A stretch of DNA of 49,133 bases from Psychrobacter sp. UBA6766 (GCF_002453355.1 NZ_DKGQ01000040.1:33486-82618); one strand, 5' to 3'; positions 23,489 to 33,369 are shown, counted from the first letter of the stretch. The notes: a model not told the origin generated them from the letters alone. Program-made: numbers and translations.

Positions 23489-24583
23489 CTAAGGCAACCT
23501 CATATCCCCATCAACTAACCAACCAAGACGGCGCATCATATAAGCAACGACACCAGCGATGAGCGCAGGTAACACGAACATTAACAATATAATCGCCGTC
23601 CATAACTGAGTACTGCTCATGATTTCTTGTGACGCTTCAATGACGCCAAATACCCCAACCAATCCTGCTGTGCCCATACCAGCGCCAGTTGCTGTACAAG
23701 CCAGTCCAAAACCAACGGTTGCGATAGGACCAACAATGGCGCTAGCGGTAACGGCGGGCAGTAGTACCAATGGTTTTTTTAGGACATTGGGGATTTGTAG
23801 CATACTGGTGCCAAGTCCCTGAGAAATCACGCCACTGACGCCGTTATCTTTAAAGCTCGCCACTGCAAAACCAATCATGTGCGCCGCACAGCCAACGACC
23901 GCTGCCCCGCCCGCTAAGCCGCCAAGCCCAATAGCGATACAGATAGCCGCGCTTGAGGTCGGCAGGGTCAATAAAATGCCAACGACCACCGCTATCACAA
24001 TACCCATTAGTAACGGCTGTAATTCAGTGGCCGCTTGAATACCTTGACCAATAGCATTGACAGCAGCAACGACTGGCGGGTTCAGGAGAGCGCAAACTAC
24101 CAATGCGACTGCGCATACCGCTAAAGGAATAAGTAAGATATCAAGCTTAGTCTTGCCAGCGATCCAAGTACCAGCACGATAAGAAAATACTGAAGTTAAA
24201 TACGCGCCAATCGGATTACCGGGCACAGCAGCAAAGCTTGCCGGACCTGCGTCTTGCGCCATAAATAAATTGCCTGCCATCAAAGCTTCAGAGTGTGCAC
24301 CAAGCATCCCTGCGACCAAACAGCTAAGCATGACCAAAGTTGGCGCTTTAAGATAGTAAGCGATTCCAACCCCGATTCCCGCGCCCATCAGAACCGATGC
24401 CAATTTACCCACCGCGATCAATACCGGTAGTCCTAACCAACCGCCAATTTGCGAGATAATAAGACCCGCAATGAGGGTAACAAATAGCCCTAAAGCCATG
24501 CCTGTAAATGCATCGATAAAATACTTTTGAAAAAAAGCTCTAACCCTACCGACGGGGGCAGTTTCTAAAGGAGTCACAATCAT
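23489..24583 (-). CDS. EIIC-like multi-pass membrane protein (PTS_EIIC_2 type)
   Basis: The 364-residue protein is almost entirely hydrophobic, with about ten membrane segments rich in Gly and Ala. Segments such as LPTSSAAICIAIGLGGLAGGAAVVGCAAHMIGFA, broken here between residues 208 and 241, place it in the PTS_EIIC_2 family of stand-alone EIIC-like proteins. No phosphotransferase EIIA or EIIB gene is nearby, so PTS sugar transport is not supported and the substrate is unknown. ATG ending at 24589 lies only one base after AAGAG, while ATG ending at 24583 has seven bases of spacing and is preferred. It lies just downstream of the SPOR gene terminator. Confidence 0.78.
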   Translation of the reverse strand: MIVTPLETAPVGRVRAFFQKYFIDAFTGMALGLFVTLIAGLIISQIGGWLGLPVLIAVGKLASVLMGAGIGVGIAYYLKAPTLVMLSCLVAGMLGAHSEALMAGNLFMAQDAGPASFAAVPGNPIGAYLTSVFSYRAGTWIAGKTKLDILLIPLAVCAVALVVCALLNPPVVAAVNAIGQGIQAATELQPLLMGIVIAVVVGILLTLPTSSAAICIAIGLGGLAGGAAVVGCAAHMIGFAVASFKDNGVSGVISQGLGTSMLQIPNVLKKPLVLLPAVTASAIVGPIATVGFGLACTATGAGMGTAGLVGVFGVIEASQEIMSSTQLWTAIILLMFVLPALIAGVVAYMMRRLGWLVDGDMRLP

Positions 24584-24644
24584 CACCATGCTCTTATGTT
24601 AAGTTTGCTAAAAGATATTAAAAAAACTATCAAAAAAAAGAGAT

Positions 24645-24672
24645 AAAAAAAGCGTCACTCTGACGCTTTTTT
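24645..24672 (-). terminator. Terminator after the SPOR-domain gene
   Basis: AAAAAAGCGTCA pairs perfectly with TGACGCTTTTTT around CTC. Read leftward, the stem is followed by a T-rich run. It lies 17 bp past the SPOR-gene stop. Confidence 0.88.
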
Positions 24673-24688
24673 AATTAATACACGGCTT

Positions 24689-25519
24689 TTAACGACGCTG
24701 TTCAACGATAATAGAATCAATGCCATTGTTTTGCAGGCGCTGCTGGGCAGTAGCAACCGCTTGACGATTACTCATCGGGCGCGAAATAACCTGATAGATA
24801 GGTAAACCATTGCCCGTGGTATTTTTTACGACTCGAGCGTCTACTCCAGCCATCAAAACTTGAGCGCGGCGTCGATCAGCCTCATCGGCATCGCCAAAGC
24901 TATTGATTTGCAAGATATAAGTCGCTGCAGGCTTAGCTGGCTGCACGCTAGCATTACTAGCACTATTGGCATTTGCCGTATTGGCTCTGTTGGCGGCGGC
25001 ACCAGTATTATTTGTAGCTGGGGTGCCATCGTAGGTCGCATCTTCTTCAACGATGACAATATCATCGTCATTAGCGCTATTGGCTGCATTATTGCTACGA
25101 CTAGGCTCAATCGTGGTGCTTTCAGCGATACCAAAGTTTCCTGTATCATCACTATTTGCCGTCGTATTTTCCGGCTGATTGATGACCACATCCGGCTCGA
25201 AGTCAGTGATTTGACCTGATTGGCTATTACTTCCTTCGCCAAAGTCTTCATCAGGAATCGTTGCCATCTCTTGATTGGGCAAGATATCGTAGAATTCATA
25301 ATCGCCATTATCGGTATCCGTATCGACACGTTGTTGTACTTGTCTATCAGGATCGGTAGCGTCACCGCTACCCGCAGGACTGAAGTTAAACAATGGCGAG
25401 AGATATAAAAACACTCCAATCATGAGCGTTAATACTGCCCCAACAAACATCCATAATAAGCCTGACGCACTACTTGTTTTGCGTTTTTCAGTGGCACCTT
25501 TTGGTTTTTTGGCTAACAT
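24689..25519 (-). CDS. SPOR domain membrane protein (FtsN-like)
   Basis: The 276-residue protein has a short basic cytoplasmic N terminus (MLAKKPKGATEKRK) and one membrane segment at about residues 21-45. A long Asn/Asp/Thr/Ala-rich periplasmic linker follows. The C-terminal SPOR domain spans about 200-274 and contains YILQINSFGDADEAD and PIYQVISRPM. SPOR domains bind denuded septal glycan, so a role at the division site is likely; this layout and the position directly after argS resemble FtsN. Whether it is the true FtsN is uncertain because the essential N-terminal region cannot be recognised by eye. Confidence 0.82.
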   Translation of the reverse strand: MLAKKPKGATEKRKTSSASGLLWMFVGAVLTLMIGVFLYLSPLFNFSPAGSGDATDPDRQVQQRVDTDTDNGDYEFYDILPNQEMATIPDEDFGEGSNSQSGQITDFEPDVVINQPENTTANSDDTGNFGIAESTTIEPSRSNNAANSANDDDIVIVEEDATYDGTPATNNTGAAANRANTANANSASNASVQPAKPAATYILQINSFGDADEADRRRAQVLMAGVDARVVKNTTGNGLPIYQVISRPMSNRQAVATAQQRLQNNGIDSIIVEQRR

Positions 25520-25555
25520 GGATCTCGTTCTCCCTACTGAATATATCTGTCGTTA

Positions 25556-25594
25556 TCGAATTATCGTTGTCGATTAGAATTGTCGAATTATCGT
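25556..25594. repeat. Short direct repeat between argS and the SPOR gene
   Basis: TCGAATTATCGT occurs at 25556-25567 and again at 25583-25594, a 27-bp period, with related TCG-rich sequence between. It lies in the 106-bp gap between the argS stop and the SPOR gene start. Confidence 0.6.
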
Positions 25595-25625
25595 CAAATG
25601 ATGGTTACAGCCGTCTGTCTTTATA

Positions 25626-27455
25626 CTACATGCTAGACGGCGCAGACAAGCCTAATAAGCTCAAGCCATTGGCCAATACTTGACGCACGGCTTTAGACAG
25701 GCGTAAACGCGCTTGCATCATATCCATCTCATCTTGGCTTGGCGTCTCACCTGAGGTCAAACTGACCGGCAAGATGCGATTGCTATCGTACCAACCATGA
25801 AATAACGCGGCCAACTCTTTGAGATAGTTGGTTAAAATATGCGGCTCGTAGCCTGTCGCCGAGCGTAACAAGGTTGCAGGATAAGCTGCCAGCAATTTAA
25901 TCAGCTCTTCTTCGCTTGGCGCAGTCAATAACGCCTGCTTCTCAGCACCGATGATATCGTTTACTTGCAGGCCACTGGTTTCTAGTTTTTCTAACACGCG
26001 GCAAACCCGTGCATGCGCATACTGAATATAGTAAACCAAATTGTCTTTGCTTTGCGATTTAGCCAACTCTAAGTCAAAATCAACATGTACTTCTGGTTTA
26101 CGAGCGACATAGTAGAATCGTGCGGCGTCGTTACCGACTTCATGACGTAGCTCGCGTAAGGTGACAAATTTTCCCGAACGCGATGACATTTGCACTTTTT
26201 CACTGCCGCGCCACAAGGCAACAAACTGTACTAGCACCACATCAAGGCGGTCGGCATCGATACCAAGCGCCGTTAAAGCAGCTTTTACGCGCGGCACATA
26301 GCCATGATGGTCAGCGCCCCAAACGTTAATGACTTTATCAAAACCGCGATCAAATTTGTTTTTATGATAAGCGATATCAGAGGCAAAATAGGTGCTTTGA
26401 CCATTGGCACGGCGCACGACGCGGTCTTTCTCATCGCCAAAATCAGTGGATTTAAACCAGATATTGCCGTCTTTTTCGTACAAATAGCCTTTTTCATCTA
26501 ATATCTGCAAGACAGGTTCAATCTCGCTATCGATGGATCTTTCGCTAAACCAACACTCGTAACGCACACCAAAGTCGTTTAAGTCATCTTTGATATCCGC
26601 CAAAATACTGCTCAATGCGGCGTTTAAAAACAGCTCATAACCGTCACCAAGCAAAGCTTTGCTGTTAGCAATCAGACCGTCAATATGGGCTTCTTTATCG
26701 CCTGATAGCAGCACTTTTTCACCATCAGCATTTGTCTCAAACTGTGAATCTACTGGTACGTCTTTGGTAATGTCGGCAAAACTATGCACGTAGCTATCGC
26801 CATGCTGGGTTTTCAGGGTTTGCGCGATATCACTGACATAATCACCCTGATAACCGTTGACGGGGAATGTGACTGGCTCACCGTTGGTTTCTAAATAGCG
26901 CAAATAGGTACTGGTCGCTAAGATATCCATTTGACGGCCGGCATCATTGACATAATATTCACGCGTCACGTCATAACCAATGGCTTCGAGTAAGTTCGCC
27001 ACACTCATGCCAAAGGCGGCACCGCGACCATGACCGACATGTAAGCTAGACGTTGGATTGGCAGAGACAAACTCAACTTGTACTTTTTGACCTTGAAACT
27101 GCTTACTCAAGCCAAAGCGTTCTTGCAGTTTAAAGATATCGTCTAACACCGCAAATTTGGCTTCGGTATTTAAAAATACATTGATAAATCCGGGGCCTGC
27201 AATTTCTACTTGGCGAATATTTTCATTGTCAGGCAAGGCGTTGACAATTTTTTCAGCCAGCTGGCGCGGATTGGCTTTCGCAGCTTTGGCAGCGGTTAGC
27301 GCGATATTGCTCGCAAAGTCACCATGACTGGTATCTTTTGTTCGCGTAATTTGGCTGTTGTTTTGCCAATCAGCCGGTAGCTCGCCGTCATTTTTTAGGA
27401 CTTGAATGGCACTGTCAAACAGTGAGGCGAGCGTATCAATTTGGGCTTGTGACAT
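25626..27455 (-). CDS. argS: Arginyl-tRNA synthetase
   Basis: ArgS charges tRNA(Arg) with arginine. At 609 residues it is slightly longer than the 577 of Escherichia coli. The class I HIGH signature appears as HVGHGRGA in the segment SANPTSSLHVGHGRG. The KMSKS equivalent is the degenerate MSSRSGKFV usual for ArgS. The N-terminal Arg-tRNA synthetase domain and the C-terminal DALR anticodon-binding domain are both complete. Extra length lies around residues 205-260 (a hydrophilic stretch within the catalytic core). The SPOR gene follows in the same direction. Confidence 0.96.
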   Translation of the reverse strand: MSQAQIDTLASLFDSAIQVLKNDGELPADWQNNSQITRTKDTSHGDFASNIALTAAKAAKANPRQLAEKIVNALPDNENIRQVEIAGPGFINVFLNTEAKFAVLDDIFKLQERFGLSKQFQGQKVQVEFVSANPTSSLHVGHGRGAAFGMSVANLLEAIGYDVTREYYVNDAGRQMDILATSTYLRYLETNGEPVTFPVNGYQGDYVSDIAQTLKTQHGDSYVHSFADITKDVPVDSQFETNADGEKVLLSGDKEAHIDGLIANSKALLGDGYELFLNAALSSILADIKDDLNDFGVRYECWFSERSIDSEIEPVLQILDEKGYLYEKDGNIWFKSTDFGDEKDRVVRRANGQSTYFASDIAYHKNKFDRGFDKVINVWGADHHGYVPRVKAALTALGIDADRLDVVLVQFVALWRGSEKVQMSSRSGKFVTLRELRHEVGNDAARFYYVARKPEVHVDFDLELAKSQSKDNLVYYIQYAHARVCRVLEKLETSGLQVNDIIGAEKQALLTAPSEEELIKLLAAYPATLLRSATGYEPHILTNYLKELAALFHGWYDSNRILPVSLTSGETPSQDEMDMMQARLRLSKAVRQVLANGLSLLGLSAPSSM

Positions 27456-27839
27456 AGGACTATAAACTCAGATAAATGAACAAAAAAATTGGTGGGACAT
27501 TAAATAATACGAAAAGATAGGTAACCTATAAATATAACAACCTTTAGCTACTATTGCACTATTTGAACCAAAAATAGCGATGAAAGTGCTGCTATTATAC
27601 TAGATGAGCACTACTTATAATATGCTGGTAATTATAGGCGGCAAATAAGCCTATGTTTAGATTGATTGTAGCGTTACTGTTGCCTGACGTTAGTGAAACA
27701 TTTATAGCGACCTAATTCCGCGTTATAATAAAAACACTAATCGATTGCTCTATCCATAAACTATTATTTAATTTATGAAAACCATAAAAACAAACCACAG
27801 AAAATATGTCACTTTACAATTTTATTTATAGGAAAAACC
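27456..27839. other. 384-bp divergent intergenic region, argS and DUF2788 gene
   Basis: No gene or terminator is visible. The region is AT-rich and carries promoters in both directions. A weak plus-strand promoter candidate is TTGCTC with TTTAAT 16 bp later, about 70 bp before the DUF2788 gene. Confidence 0.5.
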
Positions 27840-28058
27840 ATGTTTGCTATTGCTGCTAGTACCGTCACCAGTTGGGGCATGTATATTTTATTACCCATCT
27901 TTATTGCTTTCTTATTTTTTATTATCTGGGACTTATCAAAACGCTCTGAAGCGGGTCGTGCAGGTACCTTTTGGATGTTCTTAGCATTAGGTGCTGGATT
28001 TATCGGTTTTATTCTTAAAGTTCTATTAGAAGTGGCCTTTGAAAAATGGTTTATCTAA
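27840..28058 (+). CDS. Small membrane protein, DUF2788 family
   Basis: A 72-residue protein with two membrane segments, about residues 12-29 and 44-63. They are joined by a short polar loop (WDLSKRSEAGRAGT). The length and pattern match the DUF2788 family, which has no assigned function. ATAGGAAAAACC just upstream gives a usable ribosome binding site. It is separated from both neighbours, divergent from argS and convergent with cmoB. No further function can be stated. Confidence 0.8.
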   Translation: MFAIAASTVTSWGMYILLPIFIAFLFFIIWDLSKRSEAGRAGTFWMFLALGAGFIGFILKVLLEVAFEKWFI

Positions 28059-28177
28059 CCCAGCTTTGCTTAGTTTAATTACCGCTTTGTTTAATTACCG
28101 CTTATCTACCCCATAAGGTTGTTGAAACATACGGTCACTCTTATGGAATTCTAAAACGGTAATTTTTACAACAGTCG

Positions 28178-29209
28178 TTATTTTTTTGCCATCAACGTCG
28201 CGCGCTTCGGCGCTGGGTAGCCTTCAATGGTTTTGCTGACGTCATTAGGGTCTAAGAAATCTGCCAATGAATGATAAGTCATCCAATCGGTTTTGCGCTG
28301 CTCAGCAGTTGAGGTGACGGCAACATCGACGCAGCGTACTTCGGCAAATCCTGCTTTTTCTAGCCAGCCCGTCAGTGCCGCGACCGATGGTAAGAAATAT
28401 ACATTATTCATCTGGGCATAGCGGTCGTGTGGCACAAGGACGGTATTGGCATCACCATCAATAACCAAAGTTTCAAGCACAAGCTCACCACCTTTGACCA
28501 ACTGACCTTTAAGCTGTTGCAAATGCTCAAATGGCGATTGTCGGTGATAAAGTACGCCCATACTAAATACCGTATCAAATAGCTGACTGTGCTCAGGCAA
28601 AGCTTCGAGTGGTACCGGAATATAGTGGGTACGATAGCTATCAGCATCACCAACGAAGTGTCGAATCGCCATAAACTGATGATAGAACAGGCATGATGGG
28701 TCAATAATAATAACCGTATCTGCCCCCGCGCCTGCCATCCGCCAACCGTGATAACCAGAGCCACCGCCCACATCCAATACCCTGCGACCTTTTAGGTTTC
28801 CTAAATGCGGCGCCACTCGTTGCCATTTCCAATCACTATGCCATTCGGTATCGATTTTTATGCTGGACTTGTCATTGCCAATCTGACCACCAATTTGAAA
28901 GGGTCCTTTTCGCCACGGCATGAGTTGCTTTAATAATGCTAAGGTTTGTTTACGCTCAGAGTCACTTAAATTGGCGGCAATCGTCAATACATCACTGTCC
29001 AAATCCACCTTATCAGCCGCTACTGTTGGCAAACGTGCTACTGATGCCTGGTAAGCGGGCGCGTGGGCGTAATTGGCTTTATCTTTAATATCATTTAGCC
29101 ATGTCGGTAACTGCGTCAGCCATTCGTAAGCGCTCGGCTGCTGCTGCGCTAATTTTAATAAGGTTAAATACAGTTCACGTTCAGCATTGATGATGGTGTC
29201 GTTAAGCAT
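28178..29209 (-). CDS. cmoB: tRNA U34 carboxymethyltransferase
   Basis: CmoB transfers the carboxymethyl group from carboxy-SAM to 5-hydroxyuridine at tRNA position 34, forming cmo5U, which widens wobble decoding. The 343-residue product shows the family order: a helical N-terminal region, WRKGPFQIGG, then the Rossmann methyltransferase core VLDVGGGSGYHGWRMAGAGA and the VFSMGVLYHRQSPFEHL segment. The length is about 20 more than Escherichia coli. It lies 83 bp downstream of cmoA in the same direction, so the two steps are probably co-transcribed. Confidence 0.94.
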   Translation of the reverse strand: MLNDTIINAERELYLTLLKLAQQQPSAYEWLTQLPTWLNDIKDKANYAHAPAYQASVARLPTVAADKVDLDSDVLTIAANLSDSERKQTLALLKQLMPWRKGPFQIGGQIGNDKSSIKIDTEWHSDWKWQRVAPHLGNLKGRRVLDVGGGSGYHGWRMAGAGADTVIIIDPSCLFYHQFMAIRHFVGDADSYRTHYIPVPLEALPEHSQLFDTVFSMGVLYHRQSPFEHLQQLKGQLVKGGELVLETLVIDGDANTVLVPHDRYAQMNNVYFLPSVAALTGWLEKAGFAEVRCVDVAVTSTAEQRKTDWMTYHSLADFLDPNDVSKTIEGYPAPKRATLMAKK

Positions 29210-29292
29210 AAAAACAGATTGCCATGTTGGTTAGAAAATAGGATAAAGTTTTATATTACAAGTCTAGCGGTTATTTCTATCGCGTTTAAATA

Positions 29293-30096
29293 TTATGTAA
29301 AGGCCACAATAGAAACAAAGTTTAAAAACTGAAACCACGTTAAATGACGCTGAAAACCGACATCGCTCAATCGTGCATGATGCTGATCTAAGGTATCAGT
29401 AATAAGGACGTTTTCGAGCGCATTTCGTTTGCCACTAATCTCCATCTCGGTATAGCCATTAGCACGTTTAAAGTCGTAATAACGCTCTACCAACCACGCG
29501 TCATATTGCTCATCAAAAGCGTGGGTCTTTTCGGTCAATACCAAAATACCACCGTCACTCAAAGCTGTATAAATTTTCTCTAACACCGCGATCCTATCAG
29601 CGGCTGGTAAAAACTGCAGCGTCAAATTTAAAATCACCATATCGCACGGTTCAATCTCGACATCACGAATATCGGCGGTGATGACCTCGATGTTATGCGT
29701 TGGATAATTCTCAGCCAATAAGGTTTTTGCTTTCGTAGTCATCGCTGGCGAGATATCAATCGCTTTAATTTGTAAATCTTGCGGTTCGAACTCGCCAGCC
29801 AGTGCCATACTTGCGCCACCAAGCGAGCAGCCCAAATCATAAATACGGCTCACACGCTGGCCATTCTCATCCTGCTGGCGGAATTTACAATGACGGCGCG
29901 CAAAGATAGGCAGCATCGCCAATACTTGACCGTAACCTGGCACACTGCGGCGAATCATATCGGGGAAACAGGCCACCACTTGCTCATCAAAAGAAAAACG
30001 CGCGGCTTTATCAAGTGGCGTGGTAAATAAAGTATCGTGTTTAACGGTGTCGTTAGTAAGGTTAGTAGGTTTATTTTGGCTCATGGGGCGGCTCAT
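29293..30096 (-). CDS. cmoA: Carboxy-S-adenosyl-L-methionine synthase
   Basis: CmoA makes carboxy-SAM from SAM and prephenate, the donor used by CmoB. The 267-residue protein contains the SAM-binding motif YDLGCSLGGASMAL, the acidic strand KAIDISPAM, and MVILNLTLQFLPAADR, all typical of CmoA. About 20 extra polar residues lie at the N terminus. Two ATGs, ending at 30096 and 30084, both lack a clear ribosome binding site; the upstream one is given, but the downstream one is equally possible. Confidence 0.93.
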   Translation of the reverse strand: MSRPMSQNKPTNLTNDTVKHDTLFTTPLDKAARFSFDEQVVACFPDMIRRSVPGYGQVLAMLPIFARRHCKFRQQDENGQRVSRIYDLGCSLGGASMALAGEFEPQDLQIKAIDISPAMTTKAKTLLAENYPTHNIEVITADIRDVEIEPCDMVILNLTLQFLPAADRIAVLEKIYTALSDGGILVLTEKTHAFDEQYDAWLVERYYDFKRANGYTEMEISGKRNALENVLITDTLDQHHARLSDVGFQRHLTWFQFLNFVSIVAFT

Positions 30097-30395
30097 TTTT
30101 TGATGGTGGGACTTAAGTTTTGATAATAAGGTTTTGATGATAAATTTTCGCTGGTAAAGCTTTGATGAAAGCGTTTATCGCTAATCGCTTTTAAGACAGC
30201 TAAAGATAGCAAAAGCTCATTATAACATTACTGTTTGTTACTTATCGCGACCAACTGCCCTGCTAAGCTAAATAGGTAGTGCTAAGTGCAGTGCCGCATT
30301 GAAAGATGAAGACAGCATTGAAAGTTTACAATGTGGCAACCACATAAAGAACTTAGCTCATCTCTATAACAACAGCTATAATAATAGGAAAAATT

Positions 30396-30917
30396 ATGCA
30401 AACCATTATCTTAGGCGGCGGCTGTTTTTGGTGCACCGAATCCGTATTCTTATCCGTAAAAGGCGTTCAGTCTGTCGTATCTGGCTACATGGGCGGTGAG
30501 GCTGTTTCTGCCAACTACGAAGCGGTCTGCGGCGGTGACACTGGACATGTTGAAGTGATCAAAGTTGAATTTGATGAATCTATTGTGCCGCTAGAAGTCG
30601 TGCTCGATGTCTTTTTTGCCACTCATGATCCCACCACAATGGATCGCCAAGGCAACGATGTTGGTAGTCAATATCGTAGCGTGGTTTTCTACACCGATGA
30701 AGCGCAAAAACCAACGGTAGACCGTACGATTAATAAGCTGCGCGATATGGGTATTAATGTAGTGACAGAAGTCCATCCAGCTATGGAATTCTATAAAGCT
30801 GAAGAAGCGCATCAAGATTTCTATAATCGCAACCCAGGACAGGCGTATTGCAACTTTTCTATCCCGCCAAAACTTGCCAAACTGCGTAAAGAGTTTAGCC
30901 AATATATGGTGAGCTAA
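30396..30917 (+). CDS. msrA: Peptide methionine-S-sulfoxide reductase
   Basis: MsrA reduces methionine-S-sulfoxide in proteins and repairs oxidative damage. The 173-residue protein has the catalytic block GGGCFWCTES with the nucleophilic Cys10. The conserved GYMGG, TGHVEVIKVEFD, FFATHDPT and GSQYRSVVF follow. Cys13 lies in the same motif; few other cysteines are present (Cys46, and one near the C terminus in YCNFSIPP), so the resolving cysteine is uncertain. ATAGGAAAAATT precedes the start. It has its own terminator. Confidence 0.95.
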   Translation: MQTIILGGGCFWCTESVFLSVKGVQSVVSGYMGGEAVSANYEAVCGGDTGHVEVIKVEFDESIVPLEVVLDVFFATHDPTTMDRQGNDVGSQYRSVVFYTDEAQKPTVDRTINKLRDMGINVVTEVHPAMEFYKAEEAHQDFYNRNPGQAYCNFSIPPKLAKLRKEFSQYMVS

Positions 30918-30948
30918 ACGATTACTATGATTTTTATATGCTATAAAG

Positions 30949-30977
30949 GCCAAGAGTTGAGTCGCTTGGCTTTTTTA
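30949..30977 (+). terminator. Terminator after msrA
   Basis: GCCAAG pairs with CTTGGC around AGTTGAGTCG, with a following run of six T. It lies 31 bp past the msrA stop. Confidence 0.8.
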
Positions 30978-31038
30978 TTGCGTTTAACCGTATGATAGTG
31001 ATAAACATTTAAAGTATAGATATGTTAGGAATAAAGGT

Positions 31039-31704
31039 ATGGATTCTAAATTTTGGCAACAGCGCTGGCAAGAAGGCCGTATTGGCTTTCATCAACCTAA
31101 CGTCAATCCTCAGCTAATTAAATATATCTCCAATCTGGCGTTGTCAATCGGTAGCCAAGTTTTAGTACCTTTATGCGGGAAATCGGTTGATATGGCATGG
31201 CTGGCGCACGAAGGCTATGACGTTGTCGGTATTGAGCTGGTTGAGACCGCCGTGCAAGCGTTTTTTTCTGAGCAGAATATTATCCCTACCATTGCTGAAT
31301 TTACTAGCGCTACTGACAAATCCACGTTAAAACGCTATCAGGGTCAGCTTGCTGATCAAACCATTACCTTATGGGCGGCAGATATTTTCTCCCTAAATGC
31401 AACAGATATTGGCGATATTGATGCTGTTTATGATAGAGCCGCGTTGATTGCTTTACCAGCAGACATGCGTCAAAAATATAGCAAGCAAATACGTAAGCTT
31501 AGCCATAACGCCTCGCAACTATTGATGACGCTTACCTATGATCAAAGTAAAAAAGCCGGCCCACCTTTTTCTATTAGCCATAAAGACATTCAACAATATT
31601 ATGGTACTCACTACCAGATTAAGGAGCTTGAAGGCGAGTCATCAACGCTAAATGCGGCATCTGAGATAGCGGTTACTGAGCATGTTTGGCTGTTGACTAA
31701 ATAG
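31039..31704 (+). CDS. tpm: Thiopurine S-methyltransferase
   Basis: Bacterial Tpm uses SAM to methylate thiopurines and, in studied cases, selenium and tellurium compounds. At 221 residues it has family length. The N-terminal signature FWQQRWQEGRIGFHQPNVNP is followed by VLVPLCGKSVDMAWLAHEGYDVVGIELVETAV, the TPMT SAM site (here residues 42-73), and IDAVYDRAALIALPADMRQKY. It lies downstream of msrA but beyond its terminator. The natural substrate in this organism is unknown. Confidence 0.93.
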   Translation: MDSKFWQQRWQEGRIGFHQPNVNPQLIKYISNLALSIGSQVLVPLCGKSVDMAWLAHEGYDVVGIELVETAVQAFFSEQNIIPTIAEFTSATDKSTLKRYQGQLADQTITLWAADIFSLNATDIGDIDAVYDRAALIALPADMRQKYSKQIRKLSHNASQLLMTLTYDQSKKAGPPFSISHKDIQQYYGTHYQIKELEGESSTLNAASEIAVTEHVWLLTK

Positions 31705-31880
31705 TCTGAAAATATCGCCATTTAAAACCCTCTCCTAACCTCACGCGCGCGTCAGCTTATAGTAATTGAGTGCTTCGATACCTTTTCTTTACTATTGAGA
31801 TTGGTTACTCTAAGTAAAATCGCTTTTTAATTGCTTTGCCTCACTTTTAATGACTATTTTGACGTTTATAGGATATTTTC

Positions 31881-33341
31881 ATGCGCTTGACTCATTTGTC
31901 CACTTTGTCTTTGTTGACTGCCGCCATCGGTCTCAGCCTTGCTAGTACCGCTCAAGCTGCTAAACCCGACGCACCGAACTTGTCTAATGCTCAGTTTCAA
32001 CAATGCTTGGACGGGTTAAAAAACTCTAGTAAATTTCGCGGCGTCGATAGCTATACTTTTAATAATTACCGCCCCTCTCAGCCTGATCCAAGTGTGATTC
32101 AGTCACTCAATTACCAACCTGAATTTCAAAAGGACGTTTGGGATTATCTGTCGTCACTGGTCGATAAAGAACGGGTTGAAGATGGTATTCGCGCTAAACA
32201 CCAATGGGCTGATACATTGCGCCAAATTGAATCGCGCTATGGTGTCAAAGCCGAGCACGTACTTGGAGTGTGGGGCGTTGAGTCCAACTTTGGGCAAACA
32301 TTAGGTAAAAAACCCCTATTTGAATCTTTAGCAACGCTGTCATGTTTTGATCGTCGTCAAAGCTATTTTCAAGGGGAATACGCCAATGCGCTAAAAATCG
32401 TCCAAAACGGTGATATTGCGCCCAGCGACATGACTGGTTCATGGGCAGGCGCATTTGGGCAGACGCAGTTTATGCCAAGCACCTTTTTGGAATTGGCTGT
32501 CGATTTCGATGGCGATGGTCGCCGCGATTTGGTCAATAGCGTGCCCGATGCACTGGCTTCGACTGCCAACTTTTTAGATAAGCGTGGCTATCGTACGGGC
32601 GAGCCTTGGGGTTATGAAGTCAAATTACCAAGTGGGTTTTGGGCAGCCTCTGATCGTAAAAACAAAAAATCCATCAGCCATTGGCGCAACCAAGGGCTGA
32701 CCTTGGCGAACGGTAGTCCGTTACCTTCTAGTTTAAGTAGCGCTGGATTATTATTACCGGCAGGTAAAGATGGCCCGGCATTTTTGGTCGGCAAGAACTT
32801 TGATACGTTTTATTCCTATAATGCCTCAGAAAATTATGCGTTAGCTATTGCCCATTTATCAGACTTAATCGCGCGTGAAGACAGTAGCAAAACTGACTTT
32901 ATCACGGCTTGGCCGACAGATGATCCTGGTATTAGTCGCCAGCAATCAAAAGATATTCAGCAGGCGCTATTGAATGCAGGCTACGATATCGGTGAAGTAG
33001 ATGGCATCATTGGCGATAATACTCGAACGGCTATTCAGCAATATCAATCAAGCCACGGCATTTTCCCAGCGGATGGGCGCGCAGGACAGAAATTTTATCG
33101 CGCAATCGTGGGTAATGCGGTTCCTACGAACAACCCATATGGTCAACCGTCGAATAGCAAACCATTAAATCCTGCCCCTGCTGATCGAATGGGACAGCTC
33201 ATTCAGCAGCAAACAAGTATGCCTAATAATTACTCCGCACAGCCAACTGCAAACCCATCAAGCTCTGGTAATACACGCTATCGCCGCGTTACTGACGCTG
33301 ACGGTTCTGTGAAGCTTGTCCGTATTGATGAAGGCTCATAG
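31881..33341 (+). CDS. Lytic murein transglycosylase, MltB type, with peptidoglycan-binding domain
   Basis: This 486-residue periplasmic enzyme cleaves peptidoglycan glycan strands to 1,6-anhydro-muropeptides. A standard signal peptide (about residues 1-26, cut after AQA) is followed by the SLT_2 domain with catalytic Glu134 in WGVESNFG, SCFDRR and GAFGQTQFMPSTF. A PG_binding_1 domain lies near residues 350-410 (DIQQALLNAGYDIGEVDG). The Pro/Asn/Gln-rich tail after that has no known fold. No lipobox is present, so it is soluble, unlike MltB itself. Confidence 0.93.
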   Translation: MRLTHLSTLSLLTAAIGLSLASTAQAAKPDAPNLSNAQFQQCLDGLKNSSKFRGVDSYTFNNYRPSQPDPSVIQSLNYQPEFQKDVWDYLSSLVDKERVEDGIRAKHQWADTLRQIESRYGVKAEHVLGVWGVESNFGQTLGKKPLFESLATLSCFDRRQSYFQGEYANALKIVQNGDIAPSDMTGSWAGAFGQTQFMPSTFLELAVDFDGDGRRDLVNSVPDALASTANFLDKRGYRTGEPWGYEVKLPSGFWAASDRKNKKSISHWRNQGLTLANGSPLPSSLSSAGLLLPAGKDGPAFLVGKNFDTFYSYNASENYALAIAHLSDLIAREDSSKTDFITAWPTDDPGISRQQSKDIQQALLNAGYDIGEVDGIIGDNTRTAIQQYQSSHGIFPADGRAGQKFYRAIVGNAVPTNNPYGQPSNSKPLNPAPADRMGQLIQQQTSMPNNYSAQPTANPSSSGNTRYRRVTDADGSVKLVRIDEGS

Positions 33342-33369
33342 CCTTATCACCCCTAAATAATGATTAAAT

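Noticed and set aside
24853..25419. Long second-frame opening of 188 codons inside the SPOR gene
   Set aside because: It is antisense or shifted relative to a gene with a clear SPOR domain and results from its repetitive Asn/Asp-coding linker.
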